Shown piece by piece: positions 1-11,456 of a stretch of DNA of 64,000 nt. Source of the stretch: Kingdonia uniflora (Eukaryota > Streptophyta > Magnoliopsida > Ranunculales > Circaeasteraceae); contig JACGCM010000715.1 of assembly GCA_014058105.1 (NCBI GenBank), forward strand, positions 124,001 through 188,000, in the 5' to 3' direction. The notes beneath the pieces are model-generated. The model was not told where the DNA came from and made no database searches. It saw only the letters and a program-made list of their open reading frames with translations. Position 1 is the first letter of the stretch; every line of letters begins with the position of its first letter. A program made the position numbers and the translations under genes.

Positions 1-470
1 TAAGTTGATCTTCGGGAAGGAGGGGTACCTGATTGTAACCCGAGGTCGCGTCCATCATAGATAGGCCTTCATGTCCAGCATTGGCATCAAGGAGTACGAA
101 GATGATCGGGAGGGGGAAGCTGTCTTTTGTTGTGTGCTTGTTGAGGTCTGTGAAGTCGACACAGATTCTGATCTTGTCGTTCTTTTAGGGAACTGTAAAA
201 ATGTTTGTTATCCAATTAGCATATTTCACATCTCTAATGAAACTCACGGCTATGAGCTTGTCTACTTTGAGGTTTACTGCTTCTCAAAGTCGTGGTGCCA
301 AGGTACGCTTCTTTTGTTTTACTGTTGTGGAATGGGGGATGAGATCGAGGCGGTGGCATGCCAAACTGGGGTCGACACTGGCCATCTCCTGGAATGTTCA
401 TGCAAAGACATCTTTATTTGCTCAAAGGATGTTTATGAGTTCGAGGCTCTCGGCCTCGTCGAGAAAGGTT
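1..470 (-). pseudogene. Ty3/gypsy reverse transcriptase, N-terminal part
   Basis: The minus-strand translation shows hallmark RT blocks: RICVDFTDLNKH, KDSFPLP and MMDATSGYNQ, followed by a PLLPEDQ stretch near the window edge. Upstream is the linker with NWITNIFTVP and an in-frame stop just after it. The fragment ends before the catalytic Y-x-D-D box, so activity cannot be judged. The motifs match RT blocks in elements 4 and 5. Stops make it a pseudogene fragment; the assignment is firm, the exact boundary with the protease is not. Confidence 0.85.
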
Positions 471-699
471 CCAATGAATGTACCTCAACCAGGACCGTCG
501 AGTTTGATATAGAGAGTAGGCTCGATGGGTAAGGTGGCATCTGCCGAAGGTATGGGGATAGGGAGAGACAATGATTACTATAGGAGGCTGACGAACTTTT
601 GGGTCTAATCGATCTCCGGATGCTCGCATGAACGGGTGAAGCGTTAAGAGCCTTTTAAATTCCAAGTACCTAAAGGGGTAGTGAAACGAAGGGTCTGAT

Positions 700-1003
700 G
701 ATAAGTCAAAGGTATGGCACATATGGCATGGAGCCAGTCGCGCCCGAGGATACCATGCTATTCAGGCTTCTTATCGATAACCAGAAAGCTGGTTTGAAGT
801 ATGATAGGACCGGTGGTAACTGGAAGGCTAATCCAACCAATAACAACTTTTATAACCCCATTAAAGCCTTTGAGTTCGATATTGGCAGCAGTGATGAGGT
901 CTATTTTCTTCATGACGTGGCCAGTTTGGAGGAAAAGTATATCGGCTGCAATTCCTGTATTGATGAGCATGGTGTGGAGGATGAGGTGTTCGATTTTAAT
1001 CAT
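700..1003 (-). pseudogene. Ty3/gypsy aspartic protease remnant
   Basis: An open frame of about 80 codons contains MLINTGIAADILF, the position of the retropepsin D-T-G-S/A-A-D-I-L-F box, then the flap-side GFNG and, past a stop, HGILGRDWLH, which ends this protease family. The catalytic Asp is Asn (N-T-G), which should abolish activity. It lies between gag and RT as expected. The lost Asp is seen directly; inactivity follows from the known mechanism. Confidence 0.8.
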
Positions 1004-1135
1004 GATGACTAATAGGTTGGAATGGGGAAAACGAACATGTGATGTGTCGCAGTCGATAAAAGAAATGCCTTCGGGTCGAAGGGAGAGGCTTGATTATGGC
1101 AGGAGGACTGACAGCTTTTCCTTGTAGGTGAGTTT

Positions 1136-2860
1136 TTAGCATTCTTCCACACGTTTGCGTTTTCTTTTGGAATGGCCGCTGTCGATGTTGTTGAATTCAA
1201 TGAAATTTATTTGGTAGATGTGGACCTCGACTGGGTCGATAGTAGAAGTGTGTTGAGGTTTGAGGTACAATCCATCAAGATAACTAGGAAGGTTGATAAT
1301 ATACTGTTGTAGACGACCTGCTTTGAGGATAATTTCGAGGGAGCGCTGCAAGGCGAAGCATTTGTTGGTGTGGTGGCAGTTACACTTGTTGTTGGCACAG
1401 TAAGGTTCACCTGGTTTTATTTCAATGGGAAAAGGGATACGCCATATGGGGTCTACCTGAATCTGTGGTAGAAGAGTACTGAGAGGGACAATGAGTGTGG
1501 GCAGAACCGACTTTGGTAACTTCCTGCGAGCTTTGGTACTATTGTCATTGTGAGAGCGTTTGCAGCTCTCAGTCTCCTGTGAGACGAAAGCGATCAGGGG
1601 TAAGGGAGTAGAAGGTGGGCCTTGTCGAAGTTTATTAATGGTAGTGGTCGAAGGTTGCCCCTGTTTACGCGATTCGTGGAGGCGCTCAAGGTTGATATAG
1701 CCATTTACTATTGAGAGCATCTCCTCGAGGGTTCGAGGTTTATGGAAGACCAGGTACTCTTTGACACGGCTGTGGTCTAGCATAGCATTTGAGTACGCGA
1801 GTAATGTATTCGCGCAGTTAAGGATTTTGACTTTTTGCGACACATCTAGGAACCTCTTGGTGAAGGCCTCAAGGGTTTCACTACTGGATTTTCTAAAGTT
1901 AAAGAGGGCATCGAATCTGACCTCTCTATCTTTGTTGAAGGTGAACTGTACAATGAAAAGGTGGGATAGTTGCTCAAATCTTTGAATAGAGCCACTGGGA
2001 AGGTTATGGTACCATCGTAGAGGGCTATCTGTGAGACTTGTGGGAAAAAGATAGCACATCAGGTAGTCGGCTGTGGTGTAGAGGTAGAGAACATTTTAGA
2101 ATTCGAGGATATGTGATTGAGGATCGGTATTGCAGTATTTGTTGAATTTGGGAGCACGGAAATTTGGAAGCACCTTGATGGCGAGGAGTTTGGGGCATAG
2201 AGGGTTTTTCAGTCGACTCTATAAGTTGGGAGTTGGGCACGCACTGACGCGGATAACAGGTTAGATTTTATAGTCAAAGTTCTATTGTGCATAATAGGAA
2301 GGATGAGGGGGTGATCGAAGGGTTCGAGGGTGATGAGGTTGAGTCTGTGGTATATTTTTTTACGCTGCGCTTCCTGAGACGTTCTCGGGCAGGGCGACAT
2401 TTGGGGTACCTAGAGGAGCGAAGGGTAGAATCAGAGGAGTCTTATGTGGGGTGGATGCCAAGGTGGATGGAGGTAGTGGGGGGAACAGTAGGGGTAACGC
2501 CTTAGGCGCCACGGTGGCCCGGAGGTGATGGGATATGCGGTGAGGGTCCCAATCGGTCTCTAACGGAAATACGAGATGGAGTGGGTTCTTGGGACGGTAG
2601 GGGAGCATCTCGAGGCGATGCAGCTCTCGGACTGTGTTGCACAGCTTATCAATGGCGCAGTTCTGTCTTTTGGCATCGTCCAGACGGTGGTGCCGTTCGG
2701 CTTAAAACTCTTGCCGATGCTTTTTACGTTCCAGGTGAAGTTGTGTGTGGTCTCGCTCCTCGGCTTGAGCGAACTGCTGAGATAGTAGGGCAAGTTGGGC
2801 CGCCACTCTGTCAACGGAGTTGCCAGCCTGAGTAGAACTAGAACAGAGGGTAGGGGCCAT
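1136..2860 (-). pseudogene. Ty3/gypsy gag polyprotein remnant
   Basis: The probable start is the ATG at 2860, about 65 bases downstream of the PBS on the minus strand. The longest open piece (1136-2059, 307 aa) carries the Retrotrans_gag core: LTDSPLRWYHNLP, then SIQRFEQL, EAFTKRFLDVSQK and an ELVFHKPRT-like block, followed by a degenerate zinc knuckle, YCANNKCNCHHTNKCFALQ, with the Tat-type spacing of Cys and His. Upstream of 2059 the frame is broken more than once, including a stop before the core. It would have formed the particle shell and bound element RNA. Confidence 0.85.
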
Positions 2861-2925
2861 TGAGAATAATTTGTGGAAGTTGGAAAAGGGAGACAATGAA
2901 CAAGGGAGATTGGTAGGGTGGGACG

Positions 2926-2939
2926 CACAGACGGCGCCA
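2926..2939 (-). other. Primer-binding site of element 1
   Basis: The minus strand reads TGGCGCCGTCTGTG immediately inside the LTR. The first nine bases match the complement of an Asp-type tRNA 3' end; the rest is the form also seen in elements 2, 4 and 5. Confidence 0.8.
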
Positions 2940-2941
2940 AA

Positions 2942-3683
2942 TAAGAGGCCTAACTTCACGAGGGGAAGTCGGCTCTTACAGTATGGGGTTTTTATCTCCA
3001 ATCAAAGGGGATCAAGTATATTACCTATAGCATAAGAAATCTACTGACAATATACTTGCGTGGAGGCCTAGAATGTGACGATCTACGACCTCTGATGAAG
3101 ATTTTTAAGAGAGTTTGTATTTCTGCCGAGTAGTTGAAGGTTTGATTATTGGATTTTTATAATATGGTCAAAGGTAAACAGTAAGGGCTCAAGGGGGAGA
3201 TTTTGTAACTTCTCCTTGGTTCCCCATCCTTCCTATTTATAGAACATAGGAAGAGTTGAGTCACCAAGGTTAGGTCACATTACAAGTGTACCATCCGGAT
3301 ATCGAGCGGGTATCTCAGAGTTGGTATTGATGCTGGAAATATCAGATCTGTTAGTGTATCAGTTATTGGGTCTATCTCTATACTCTGACACTGTAGCAGT
3401 TACTGGGTCTGTCACTGTAGCTGTAAAGACCAACAACACCGCCGTCTTGTCTAATGAGCTGGCTGTCTGTCTTGTCATACTTCGACCATGTATGGATATG
3501 GTAGAAGTGCTTCTGGTGTTGATGTGGAGTTCATCTTCAAGGCTTGTTCAGAGTTGAGGCTTCATCTTTGGATAATCTTGCAAGGCCTATTTATAGATTC
3601 AGTGGGCTTTGATGAATTCGAGTAGGCTTCGAGGTAGCCTTTGAGTATTCAATTGGGGTAGAAGGTTGCGAGTAGGCTACTAA
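2942..3683 (-). repeat. LTR of element 1 (LTR family 1)
   Basis: About 740 bp next to the PBS. It is homologous along its length to 47162-47890, which fixes the ends: that copy begins and ends with TG/CA, whereas here both termini have decayed. On the minus strand CTATAAATAGG (around 3230-3245) is a likely TATA box. A stretch near 3376-3440 is a decayed version of the 21-bp repeats in the other copy. Confidence 0.8.
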
Positions 3684-4015
3684 AGAGCTGAAGAAGGGGA
3701 TGGCCGAGCTTGAAAAGAATATAGCTTGTCTGAAAGCTGACTTGATTATGGAAGGGAAGCGGTTAGAGGCCCTGAAGGCTTCTCAAGAGGTAGAGATTAA
3801 TGATCTTTCAGCGGAAGCGAGAAAAAATATGGAGGAGGTGCTAACTGAGCGCAGCAGACTTGGGCACCACCATATAACCATGGGGTTTTCCGAAGATGAG
3901 GTGAATGCCATTATGGCAGATACCTATGTTGAGGAGGAGGAGGATGATGAGGTGGATGGTGCTATTGTCAGAGTTGTGGACAGGTTGGATGGTGTCTCTC
4001 TCCAAATGATGTGAG
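3684..4015 (+). pseudogene. C-terminal fragment of a coiled-coil gene cut by the LTR
   Basis: An open frame runs from the LTR edge to a TGA at 4013 and encodes about 110 residues: an amphipathic coiled-coil segment (MAELEKNIACLKADL onward), then GFSEDEVNAIMAD, then a run of acidic residues (EEEEDDEVD). It has no start of its own, so it is the tail of a gene truncated by the LTR. It resembles the tail expected for the spliced gene at 45.5-47.2 kb, which is interrupted at its coiled coil by another copy of the same LTR. AT-rich sequence with AATATTTTATTT follows and may be a 3' UTR. No function is recognised. Confidence 0.55.
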
Positions 4016-4164
4016 ACAACCAGAGGGATTAGCGTCCAGAGGGAGAAATTAAGAAGGTAGAGTAGAATGTTGAATCCGTGATTGTATGAATGGTTTGGAA
4101 TGTTGTAATCTGATAAAATATTTTATTTTGGATAGAATTTTGTAGGCTAAGACATTTTTGTATG

Positions 4165-5832
4165 CCTTGTTGTTGGAACGTAAGGAAATGCGAGTCATAA
4201 TAAAAGATTTAGATATTGAGCTTGCTAAGGAGAGAGACGTCTCAGCGTCCCTATTATCTTTGCAAGCGAAGCTACAGTTTAGAAAAGACCAAGAAATATT
4301 TAACTTGTATACTTCATTAGTCTAGAGCTACAAAGTAAAAAATAGAGTGTAGGGACAGACCAAAAACTTGCTATCAGTTTATGGGCAATGACAATGACAC
4401 TCAATGGTGTATAGAAAATAGCAAAATAGTGACAAATTAAAACAAAGAGAATGTGTACCTTAGAATTAGAAGTATATGTTATTGTACATCCAACTGAGAT
4501 TATACTTCAACCTTAAGTTTAGAAGTAGTTTCATACAGTAGATGTCAAAAAAATAGAAATTTCATTTGAAATGAGATGTATGTATTGAGTGAATGTTTGG
4601 AATTTAACTTGATATTTGTATTTGTGATGTGCAGGCCGAATTAGAGTTAGCTCTCTTTCGTGAAGATGAGATACGCCAATATAACCAAGAATTTGTGGAG
4701 GAGTTTGATAGGATGAGAGAGGCGAATGACGACAATGAAGATCAACATATAAAGGCACACTTCAAGTTTGTTAATGCAACCCAAACTGTTGATGACTTTG
4801 CTCAGAAGATCGAGGAGAAGGATACCAAAATTAGTAAAGGGCAAAAAGAGCTCGCGGAGATGAAAGAAAATGTAGCGAAGATCAAAAGCCAGAATGATGC
4901 TCTGATGGCAAAGAGTAGGGATGCTGACATGGCTCGATACCCTATACAGGCGTTAAAAAAATTTGAGGAAGGGTTAAGTCATTCTATGGCCAGTCTGAAG
5001 GACAAAATGATCAGCAAAATGAATGATCAGGAGTAAACTCGAGCTGATCTAGTGAGTACCAGAAATGAGCTAGAGCGATTAAAGAAGAAAATGGTTGAGA
5101 AAAATAACAAGCTGAAGAAAGCTCAAGATGACCTATCTACCCCTGAAGTTGTGGTTGAGAAGTTGACTACAGCCTTACCTGCTAAAGATATGGAGTTTTG
5201 GATGGCGCAACGGAAGTATGATGAGTTGAATGAAAGGGTGGCACAATTGAAGACAGAATTGGCGCATGCTAATTTGCGTGCCAAAAGTGTCGAGGCTAGA
5301 GAGCATTCGAGGAAGAATAAAAGTATGTCAAGGTTTCCCTTGTGAAACGGGATGCAGTTAGCTTATCAGCTCGAATAAGAAATCTCTAGGGAATTGTAGC
5401 TCAAACACAAGGTCATGTACAAAAAGGAAACGAGAGTTTAAGGGAGTGCTAAAGTAAGTTGGACGCTGTTCTTACCAGGGAACAAGGGTTAGAGTGGACT
5501 ATTAGGAGTAAGGAAATTTTAATTAAGAAGCAAGCTGAGTTGTTAAATAAGTCTTTGGCTGGGGAAGATTTAAACAGGGAGCTTGAGGAACTTCGTGCTC
5601 AGGTGGCGGATTTGAGGGCGATTAATCAGACTGAATCAGTAAAGCTGACAAGAAGGTGGAAGAGAACATCGCGTTCATGGCTTGAATAAATAGTGAAGTA
5701 AAATGGCAGGAAGAACGGTATAATAACAGTTTTCATTGAATAGAAAAGGATGTTTATCAAATGGAGATGAAAATTTCACTTTCGGAATGGAAAAGACGAG
5801 AAGTCGAAATGGAGTAGCGAGGGACTTAATGA
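4165..5832 (+). pseudogene. Antisense coiled-coil ORF 3' of element 2 pol
   Basis: Opposite to the retrotransposon genes, the plus strand holds a long coiled-coil coding region in pieces: around 4165-4310, then after a probable intron ending in TGTGCAG (acceptor near 4632) an exon with frames 4633-5035, 5052-5342 and 5459-5687. Glu/Lys/Leu heptads run throughout. The last part (ELLNKSLAGEDLN, ELRAQVADL, KVEENIAF) is clearly homologous to the minus-strand ORF at 58410-59122, which holds the same place in element 4. Tat-lineage elements are known to carry extra ORFs, some antisense; this looks like one. Several stops break it. Function unknown. Confidence 0.7.
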
Positions 5833-5834
5833 TA

Positions 5835-7000
5835 GTACCGTTTCAGTCACCTAGTCTTCTTAGGATTTGAGAAGTGGATTCTCTCTTCTGTCATGAGGTA
5901 ATATGATCCCAGGCCTGTGAGACCTCTGATAAAGAATGGACCCTCACAATTTTCTGCTAGTTTCTCGATATTAAGCCCTTTTCTATGCTAAGGGATTTCA
6001 CTGAGGATGAGATTGTCGATTTGAAAAGTATAGCTTCCGACTCGTCTGTTGTATGAACTGGCCAGCATATGGTGATATCGACCTAGGTTAGCAATGGCAC
6101 GTTCCCAGGTCTTATCGATCCAATTGAGGTTATAGGCCAATTAGAACTCATTTTCCTCGTCAGTTTACACGTGATCTTTTACTTAATGATGGTATTCTGA
6201 GGGAATGACGGCTTCGGTCCCATAGGCAGGGAGGCATGGAGTGCTGCTGGTTGATTGACGTGGAGTGCAACGATATACCCATAAGACATGAAGAATTTCT
6301 CGACCCCAGTTCCCTTTTTTCTTAGAGTAAAGCTTTTTCTTGAGTCCATCCACGATGGCTATGTTGGTGATTTAGGCTTGCCCATTACCTTGAGGGTAGT
6401 AGGGGTTGGATGGTGAGTGGATGATATTATGTTTGTTGAGAAAAGCTACTATTTTTTCTCTAACGAATTGTAGCCCATTATCGATACGAATTAGGTGCGG
6501 GAATCCAAACTGAGCAATAATGTAATCCCAGATAAAAGAGATGACGTCATCTTCTCTGGTTTGATATAGTGGAACTGCCTCTACCCATTTTGTAAAATAA
6601 TCTATAGCTATGAGTAGGCATCGACGGTTATCTGGAGAATTAGGAAATTTGCTGACAAGGTCGAGTGCCCATCTTTTAAATAGCCAAAACACCTTGCTTG
6701 CATATAGTTCGAGTGTAGGAGCGCTTATTCTTTGTCCATGTTGTTGACATGTATCACATTTGCGTGAGTACTCTTTTGCTTGCTTGCGCAAGCTTGGCCA
6801 GAATACTCTTTGTATAATGGCTCTGTTTGTGAGTGATCGACCTACGGTGTGGGATCCACAAGTCCCATCATGTAAATCGCAGAGCATCTCGTCTGCTTTC
6901 TTTCTGGAGAGGCACTTTAAGTAAGGCCCCGTGACTGAACGGCGATATAAAGAACCATCTTGATTTGTGTAGCGCTTTGAGTTGTTGATCAGCTATCAGC
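5835..7000 (-). pseudogene. Integrase of element 2, catalytic Glu replaced by stop
   Basis: The 171-aa open piece (6372-6887) has a full HHCC zinc domain (H-D-G-T-C-G-S-H, then C-D-T-C), the first catalytic Asp in RWALDLVSKFP, and the second in LIRIDNGLQF. The frame stops exactly at GQA-stop, where element 4 has GQAEITN: the third catalytic residue codon is TAA. Downstream remnants continue to a C-terminal TKRYYH-like end near 5835. Integrase would join element cDNA to host DNA; this one lacks its DDE Glu and C-terminal domain unless read through. Confidence 0.9.
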
Positions 7001-7129
7001 GCTCCTTTAGATCTGATGAAAGTGGCCCGTTGTATTTGTTGTCAATACCGTAATAGGCTAAGAAGGGCTTCGCCAATCGTCGTCTTCCCTATTATCACCC
7101 CTAGTGTCAATCATGCATGCAAAATAGCG

Positions 7130-7690
7130 ATTAATGCTGGGTGTTGAAATTACTTTGATCTGAAGATATTGAGCATCTGTTCCCAAGACCCCGGCTAGAT
7201 ATGCTAAGGAATCGGCATGCCTATTTTCTCCTCGAGGAAGATAATTGAGAGTTGCTTGCGCGACTTGCTCATCTTATCTGTAACGAGGGCTGCGTATTCG
7301 ATCATCTTGTTATTCTTCTTGTATTGCTTAGAGTAATGGTGGACGATGAGTAGTGAATCTATGCAAAATGAGAGTTCTGGGATATTGTCGGTGACATTGT
7401 TGGAGGCTTCAAAATCCAAGCGGATTGACTTCTCGATTCTGTCATTGGAAGGGGTAATCAATACGATTTCAATTTCTGACTCTGCGGGTCCAGCTGATCT
7501 ATCTGTAAGAAGTCTTTACCCTTTCTTTGTAATCCATTCAGCTCGCTCATCAAATGCTTTGGGGGGTGAACCTTCTGTAAGGTTAGGATCATGTTCCTCC
7601 CACTCGGGATCTTCCACTCCAAAATCTGTAAAAAAATTGGTAAGGGCCTGACCATTTTCTGAATGACGTTGTTCGAACATGATATCATCC
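7130..7690 (-). pseudogene. RNase H domain of element 2
   Basis: In pieces: a T-D-R-S-A block where T-D-G-S-A is expected, then PSNDRIEKSIRLDFEASNN, CIDSLLIVHHYSKQYK and the tail SIIFLEEKIGMPIP in a shifted frame (LPRGENRHADSLAY in relatives). It aligns block by block with 55920-56335 in element 4. RNase H removes the RNA strand during reverse transcription. Frameshifts make it inactive. Confidence 0.8.
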
Positions 7691-7731
7691 TCTCTCAAAC
7701 TAGCTGACCATTGTTGTACTCTCCTTGATTT

Positions 7732-9060
7732 TTATTTTTTGGACAGAACCTCCTGTAGTGGGTAGTTCGTCATGAATTTGACTGAATGAACTTGGGAGTA
7801 GTGTTTAATTTTGTGTGGAGCATAAATAATAGTTAGAAGAAGTCTCCCGATTTTAGAATACCTCATTTCCGCTAGAGTGAGGGTTTTGCTGATGAAGTAG
7901 ATTGGTTTCTCAATTTTACCATCAAGTCTAATAAGAACCGAGCTGATTGAAGTATTTGTAACTGCCTGGTAGATAATCAGTTCCCCATTATCTATTGGGG
8001 TGCTCATTATGGGATACCTCACCAAATAGGTTTTGAGATCCTAAAAGCCTGCTTCGCATTCTAATGTCCATTGGACCTCCATATTTGGCTAAACTTTTCC
8101 TTGCTTGGTACAACTGCAGAGTAGTAAGAACAGCCAGCGACAGTGGTCTGAAGATTTTAAAATGAATCGATCGATAGTAGCAATCTTATCGATAATTTTC
8201 TAGACGTCTTTCTTCATATTTGGAGATGGCATGTTGAGGAGAGCCCGAATTTGATCAAGATTAGCCTCAATCCCTTTCTTGCTGACCATATGGCCAAAAA
8301 ATTGACCTGAATTTACTCTGAATTGTTATTTATCAGGATTGAGACGCATCCTATAAGATCGAAGAATGTTAAATATTATGTTGAGATCTAGTTTTTGGTT
8401 AGCCGACTCTATGCTCTTGCACAAGAGATCATCAATGTAGACTTGCACGACTTTCCCAAGATGTTCGTCAAACATTGCAGTCATCAACCATTAATAAGTC
8501 ACGCCTACGTTTTTGAATCCGAATGGCATGACTTTGTAGCAGTAAAGTCCCCTTTAAGTGATGAAAGTGGTCTTTTCTTTATCTTCTTTCAAGAGTAGAA
8601 TCTGATTCTATCCAGAAGTAGCGTCTATCATAGATATGAGTTTGTAACCTGCTGTGGAATTAAGGATTTGATGAATGTTGGGAAGAGAGAAACTGTTCTT
8701 TAGAGTATATTTGTTTAGATCTGTGAAATTTACACAAACTCATACTTTTCTATTCTTCTTTGGGACAGCGACGATGTTGGATATCCAATATTCATATTTG
8801 GCTTCCTCAATGAATCCTACTTTGATAAATTTCTCAATCTCCATGTTAACTTCATCTCGAAGTCAAGGTGATAGTCGTTATTGTTTCTATTTGACCACCG
8901 TGACATTGATGTTGATGGCCAATTTGTGACATGCCTTGGCTGGATCGACCCTGGGCATCTCTTCAAAAGTTCAAGCAAAAACGTCTCAATTTAGTCATAA
9001 GAACTGAATGAGAGCATCTTTATCATGCTGAACCAGCTTACTACTAATGAAAATAACGTT
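7732..9060 (-). pseudogene. Reverse transcriptase of element 2
   Basis: Minus-strand blocks include a KKNRKV-type finger region, MIDATSGY near 8620, and VYIDDLLCKS near 8430, so the catalytic Y-I-D-D is intact. The connection domain reads PIMSTPIDNGELIIYQ and KPIYFISKTLTLAE (7732-8025). Several stops and shifts separate the pieces. It aligns throughout with element 4. It would synthesise element cDNA in the cytoplasmic particle; it is now non-functional. Confidence 0.85.
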
Positions 9061-9149
9061 GCAAGGCCCATCAATGTTGATGTATTCTATAGGCTCTTCT
9101 ATGGATGGCTGATTACCAAGGTGATCAGTTTTCTGTAATTGTTATGTAG

Positions 9150-9913
9150 CGTATCTATTTGAGGTATCTAAAATTCTTGAGATGGTGTTTTTGTAAGCTC
9201 AAGAAAGCTTTTGACTGCCCTTGATTTTATGGATACCATCATTGTGTTTGAAGCGGAGTACTTGATATTAGGTAGAAGTGATTGCTTCCATGTTGTGAAT
9301 CTAGCAGCGGCCCATAATCCTGAGATAACAAGATTTGGCGTTTAATTACGTATAAGATGACGTTGATGGTGGTTGGTCCTACAGTAATAGGTTGGATGAT
9401 CTTGTCTACTCTCTCTTCTTTAGAACCATTGAATCCACTGATATCTGTATCGGTTGGAATAACTTGATCGGCCAATCCCATTTAGTCGATAGTGTACTGA
9501 AAGAGAATCTCAATACGGCTTCTAGTGTCGATCATCATTGTGTGCATGACAAACTTATTCATCTTGGGAATTATGACTAATGCATCATGATGTATAAATT
9601 TTACATGACGTATGTCGCAATCTTCAAATGAGATCCCAAGCCAATGATTGCTCGACTCAGGCAGAAGCTTGGCTTCTTTGTCTTGAGGTGTGAGATCGCA
9701 GCATTCTGGCAGTCTCCTGTGCTTGAATCGGTAAGAGTTGGTAATTTGATGGATTTTGATCATGTTATTGTGGTTCATATGGTAAAGATGTTTCTCCTCA
9801 GTTTGATCTTTGACCTGGACGAATTCAAGCTTCTTCTTATGGCTGCCATCCTTGTACGATTCTAGGTTGATAATGTACTCGAACCTCCATCCCTCTTTGA
9901 TAATGTACTCCAA
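9150..9913 (-). pseudogene. Protease region of element 2
   Basis: A 143-aa open frame (9482-9913) starts in the gag-PR linker (EYIIKEGWRFEYIINLESYK) and reaches MMIDTRSRIEILFQ, where the retropepsin triad is D-T-R instead of D-T-G. After a stop, 9239-9481 continues with MGLADQVI and DISGFNGSKEE. Element 4 has the same D-T-R. The change should inactivate the enzyme. Confidence 0.8.
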
Positions 9914-9919
9914 TAACCT

Positions 9920-11440
9920 CTATAAAGCATAACAATTGTCAATAGAATGATGGCTTACCTTATGATGCATGTAGTACAGGCGGTTCTCGATTGGTTCTAA
10001 TGGTTGAGAGAGACAGTAGAGTTTATCCATGGAGAGGATTTGAAAAATTGTGGATATTTGAACATTCATCCTTGGGAGGACCGGTTTGGGTAGTGAATTG
10101 CCTTTCCGAGGGTTGCCAGTATTTCCCTTAGAACATTTTTGATCCCCCTGATCCTCCTTTGGTTCAGTACTTCGATCTGTAGATGACCCTTTCTTGGTTA
10201 GGACTGATTTAGTAGATTTATGCCTTTCGGACATCATCCCTTCCAGGTCGACGTAACTATTGACCTTGGTGATCATATCTTCCAAGGTCCCAAGTTTGTT
10301 AAGGAAGAGGTGTCTTTTGGCCTTACAGTCGAGTTGGAGCGTGTTGGTAAAAATAGTAGCAACTATTTTCTGATCGAGATTGTCTACTTTACGCGTGAGC
10401 TCCAAAAACTTCTTCGCAAAAGCCTCGAGCTTCTCTCCGTGTGACTGTTTAAGACTGATAAAAGAATATAAATTCTCTTCTTTGTCCCTGTTGTAAGCAT
10501 ACGTCTTGATTAATTGTTTTTGCTGTTGGCCGAATATGTATGGAGCTTTCAGGTAAAGAGTGGAACCATCATAGCGGTTCTTCCTATAGACTTGTTCTGA
10601 ACAAATGGCAGAGGATGTAGTTTAGGTTGGAATACAACCCCAATGAATCACGGTACTGTTGAATGTGCTCCTTTGGATCGGTGCCCTTGTATTTATGAAT
10701 TTTTGGTATTTCCATATTGAATAGTTCTTTGGCAATTAGACTTCCTTGTAACTTGGTAAGGTCGTAAGTAGTATCCAGAACTTCTGCTTCGATTAACTCC
10801 TTAATACGTTAATCTATATGCTTTTGCATAACATATTGACATGTCGCCTGCGTGGCTTGACAAGGGGGTTAAGGATTGTGAGTACCGAAACCTTCACTCA
10901 AACGATCATGTATTGGAACTCGAGGTTGATATCACTATTCTTCCTCCTGGCGTATGGAAAATCGGTGACCTCGACTGATCTCGGACTGAACTTCACCGCC
11001 CAAATGATTGGAAGGATGAGGTTCGTGCTGAATATTTCTAGAAATTGCTTTGCAGGTGACTCCTCGAGGTCCTAACCTTTCCCTCACAGAAACATGAGAG
11101 GTTTCTGGTAATTAATCACAATATCTTGTTGGAGGAACCTGAGAACTTTACAGAGCTTGTAAGGCAGTCTGCATAGTTGTCATTTGGTCTTTATGTCATT
11201 TGAACGCTATCAAACTAGCTTGTCGTTCGGCTTCGAGCTCTTTCTCACAGAACTCTCGATCAGCAGTTAATTGACGTTCGAGCTCATTGCGCTTCTTTGT
11301 TTTGGCGCTAAGATTTACCCGTAGCTCTGTAATTTTTTTCGGCTCAACTAAAAGATCGAGCTGGATTCTGGTTGCTAGTTACCTGGAAGTGACCATAATT
11401 GAAATTTACAGTAGAGTGAATGTATGCCTTAGGATATCGT
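9920..11440 (-). pseudogene. Gag of element 2
   Basis: The open piece at 9920-10405 covers the end of the gag core (ELTRKVDNLDQKIVATIFTN, then LNKLGTLEDMITKVNSYVDLE), a Lys/Ser-rich linker and the zinc knuckle region, which reads YYMHHKVSHHSIDNCYAL: the first Cys is Tyr. Element 4 retains YCLYHKVNHHTTDNCYAL. Upstream to about 11440 lie broken pieces of the N-terminal half. Confidence 0.8.
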
Positions 11441-11456
11441 GGAAATGCCTTCTTTC

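Larger units (their letters stand above)
1..3683 (-). mobile_element. Tat-like Ty3/gypsy retrotransposon, element 1 (5' half)
   Basis: Reading right to left, the order is LTR, PBS, gag, protease and the start of reverse transcriptase, where the window ends. This is the 5' half of a minus-strand Ty3/gypsy element; the order PR-RT and the PBS TGGCGCCGTCTGTG fit the Tat group. Frameshifts and stops run through every domain, so it is not autonomous. Its LTR abuts a plus-strand coiled-coil gene fragment on the right, and no TSD can be tested because the other end lies outside the window. Confidence 0.85.

Noticed and set aside
71..532. 153-aa plus-strand frame at the left edge
   Set aside because: It is the reverse strand of the RT of element 1; the minus-strand reading has the conserved blocks.
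9644..10444. Plus-strand frames over element 2 gag and protease
   Set aside because: Mirror frames of conserved gag/PR blocks on the minus strand.
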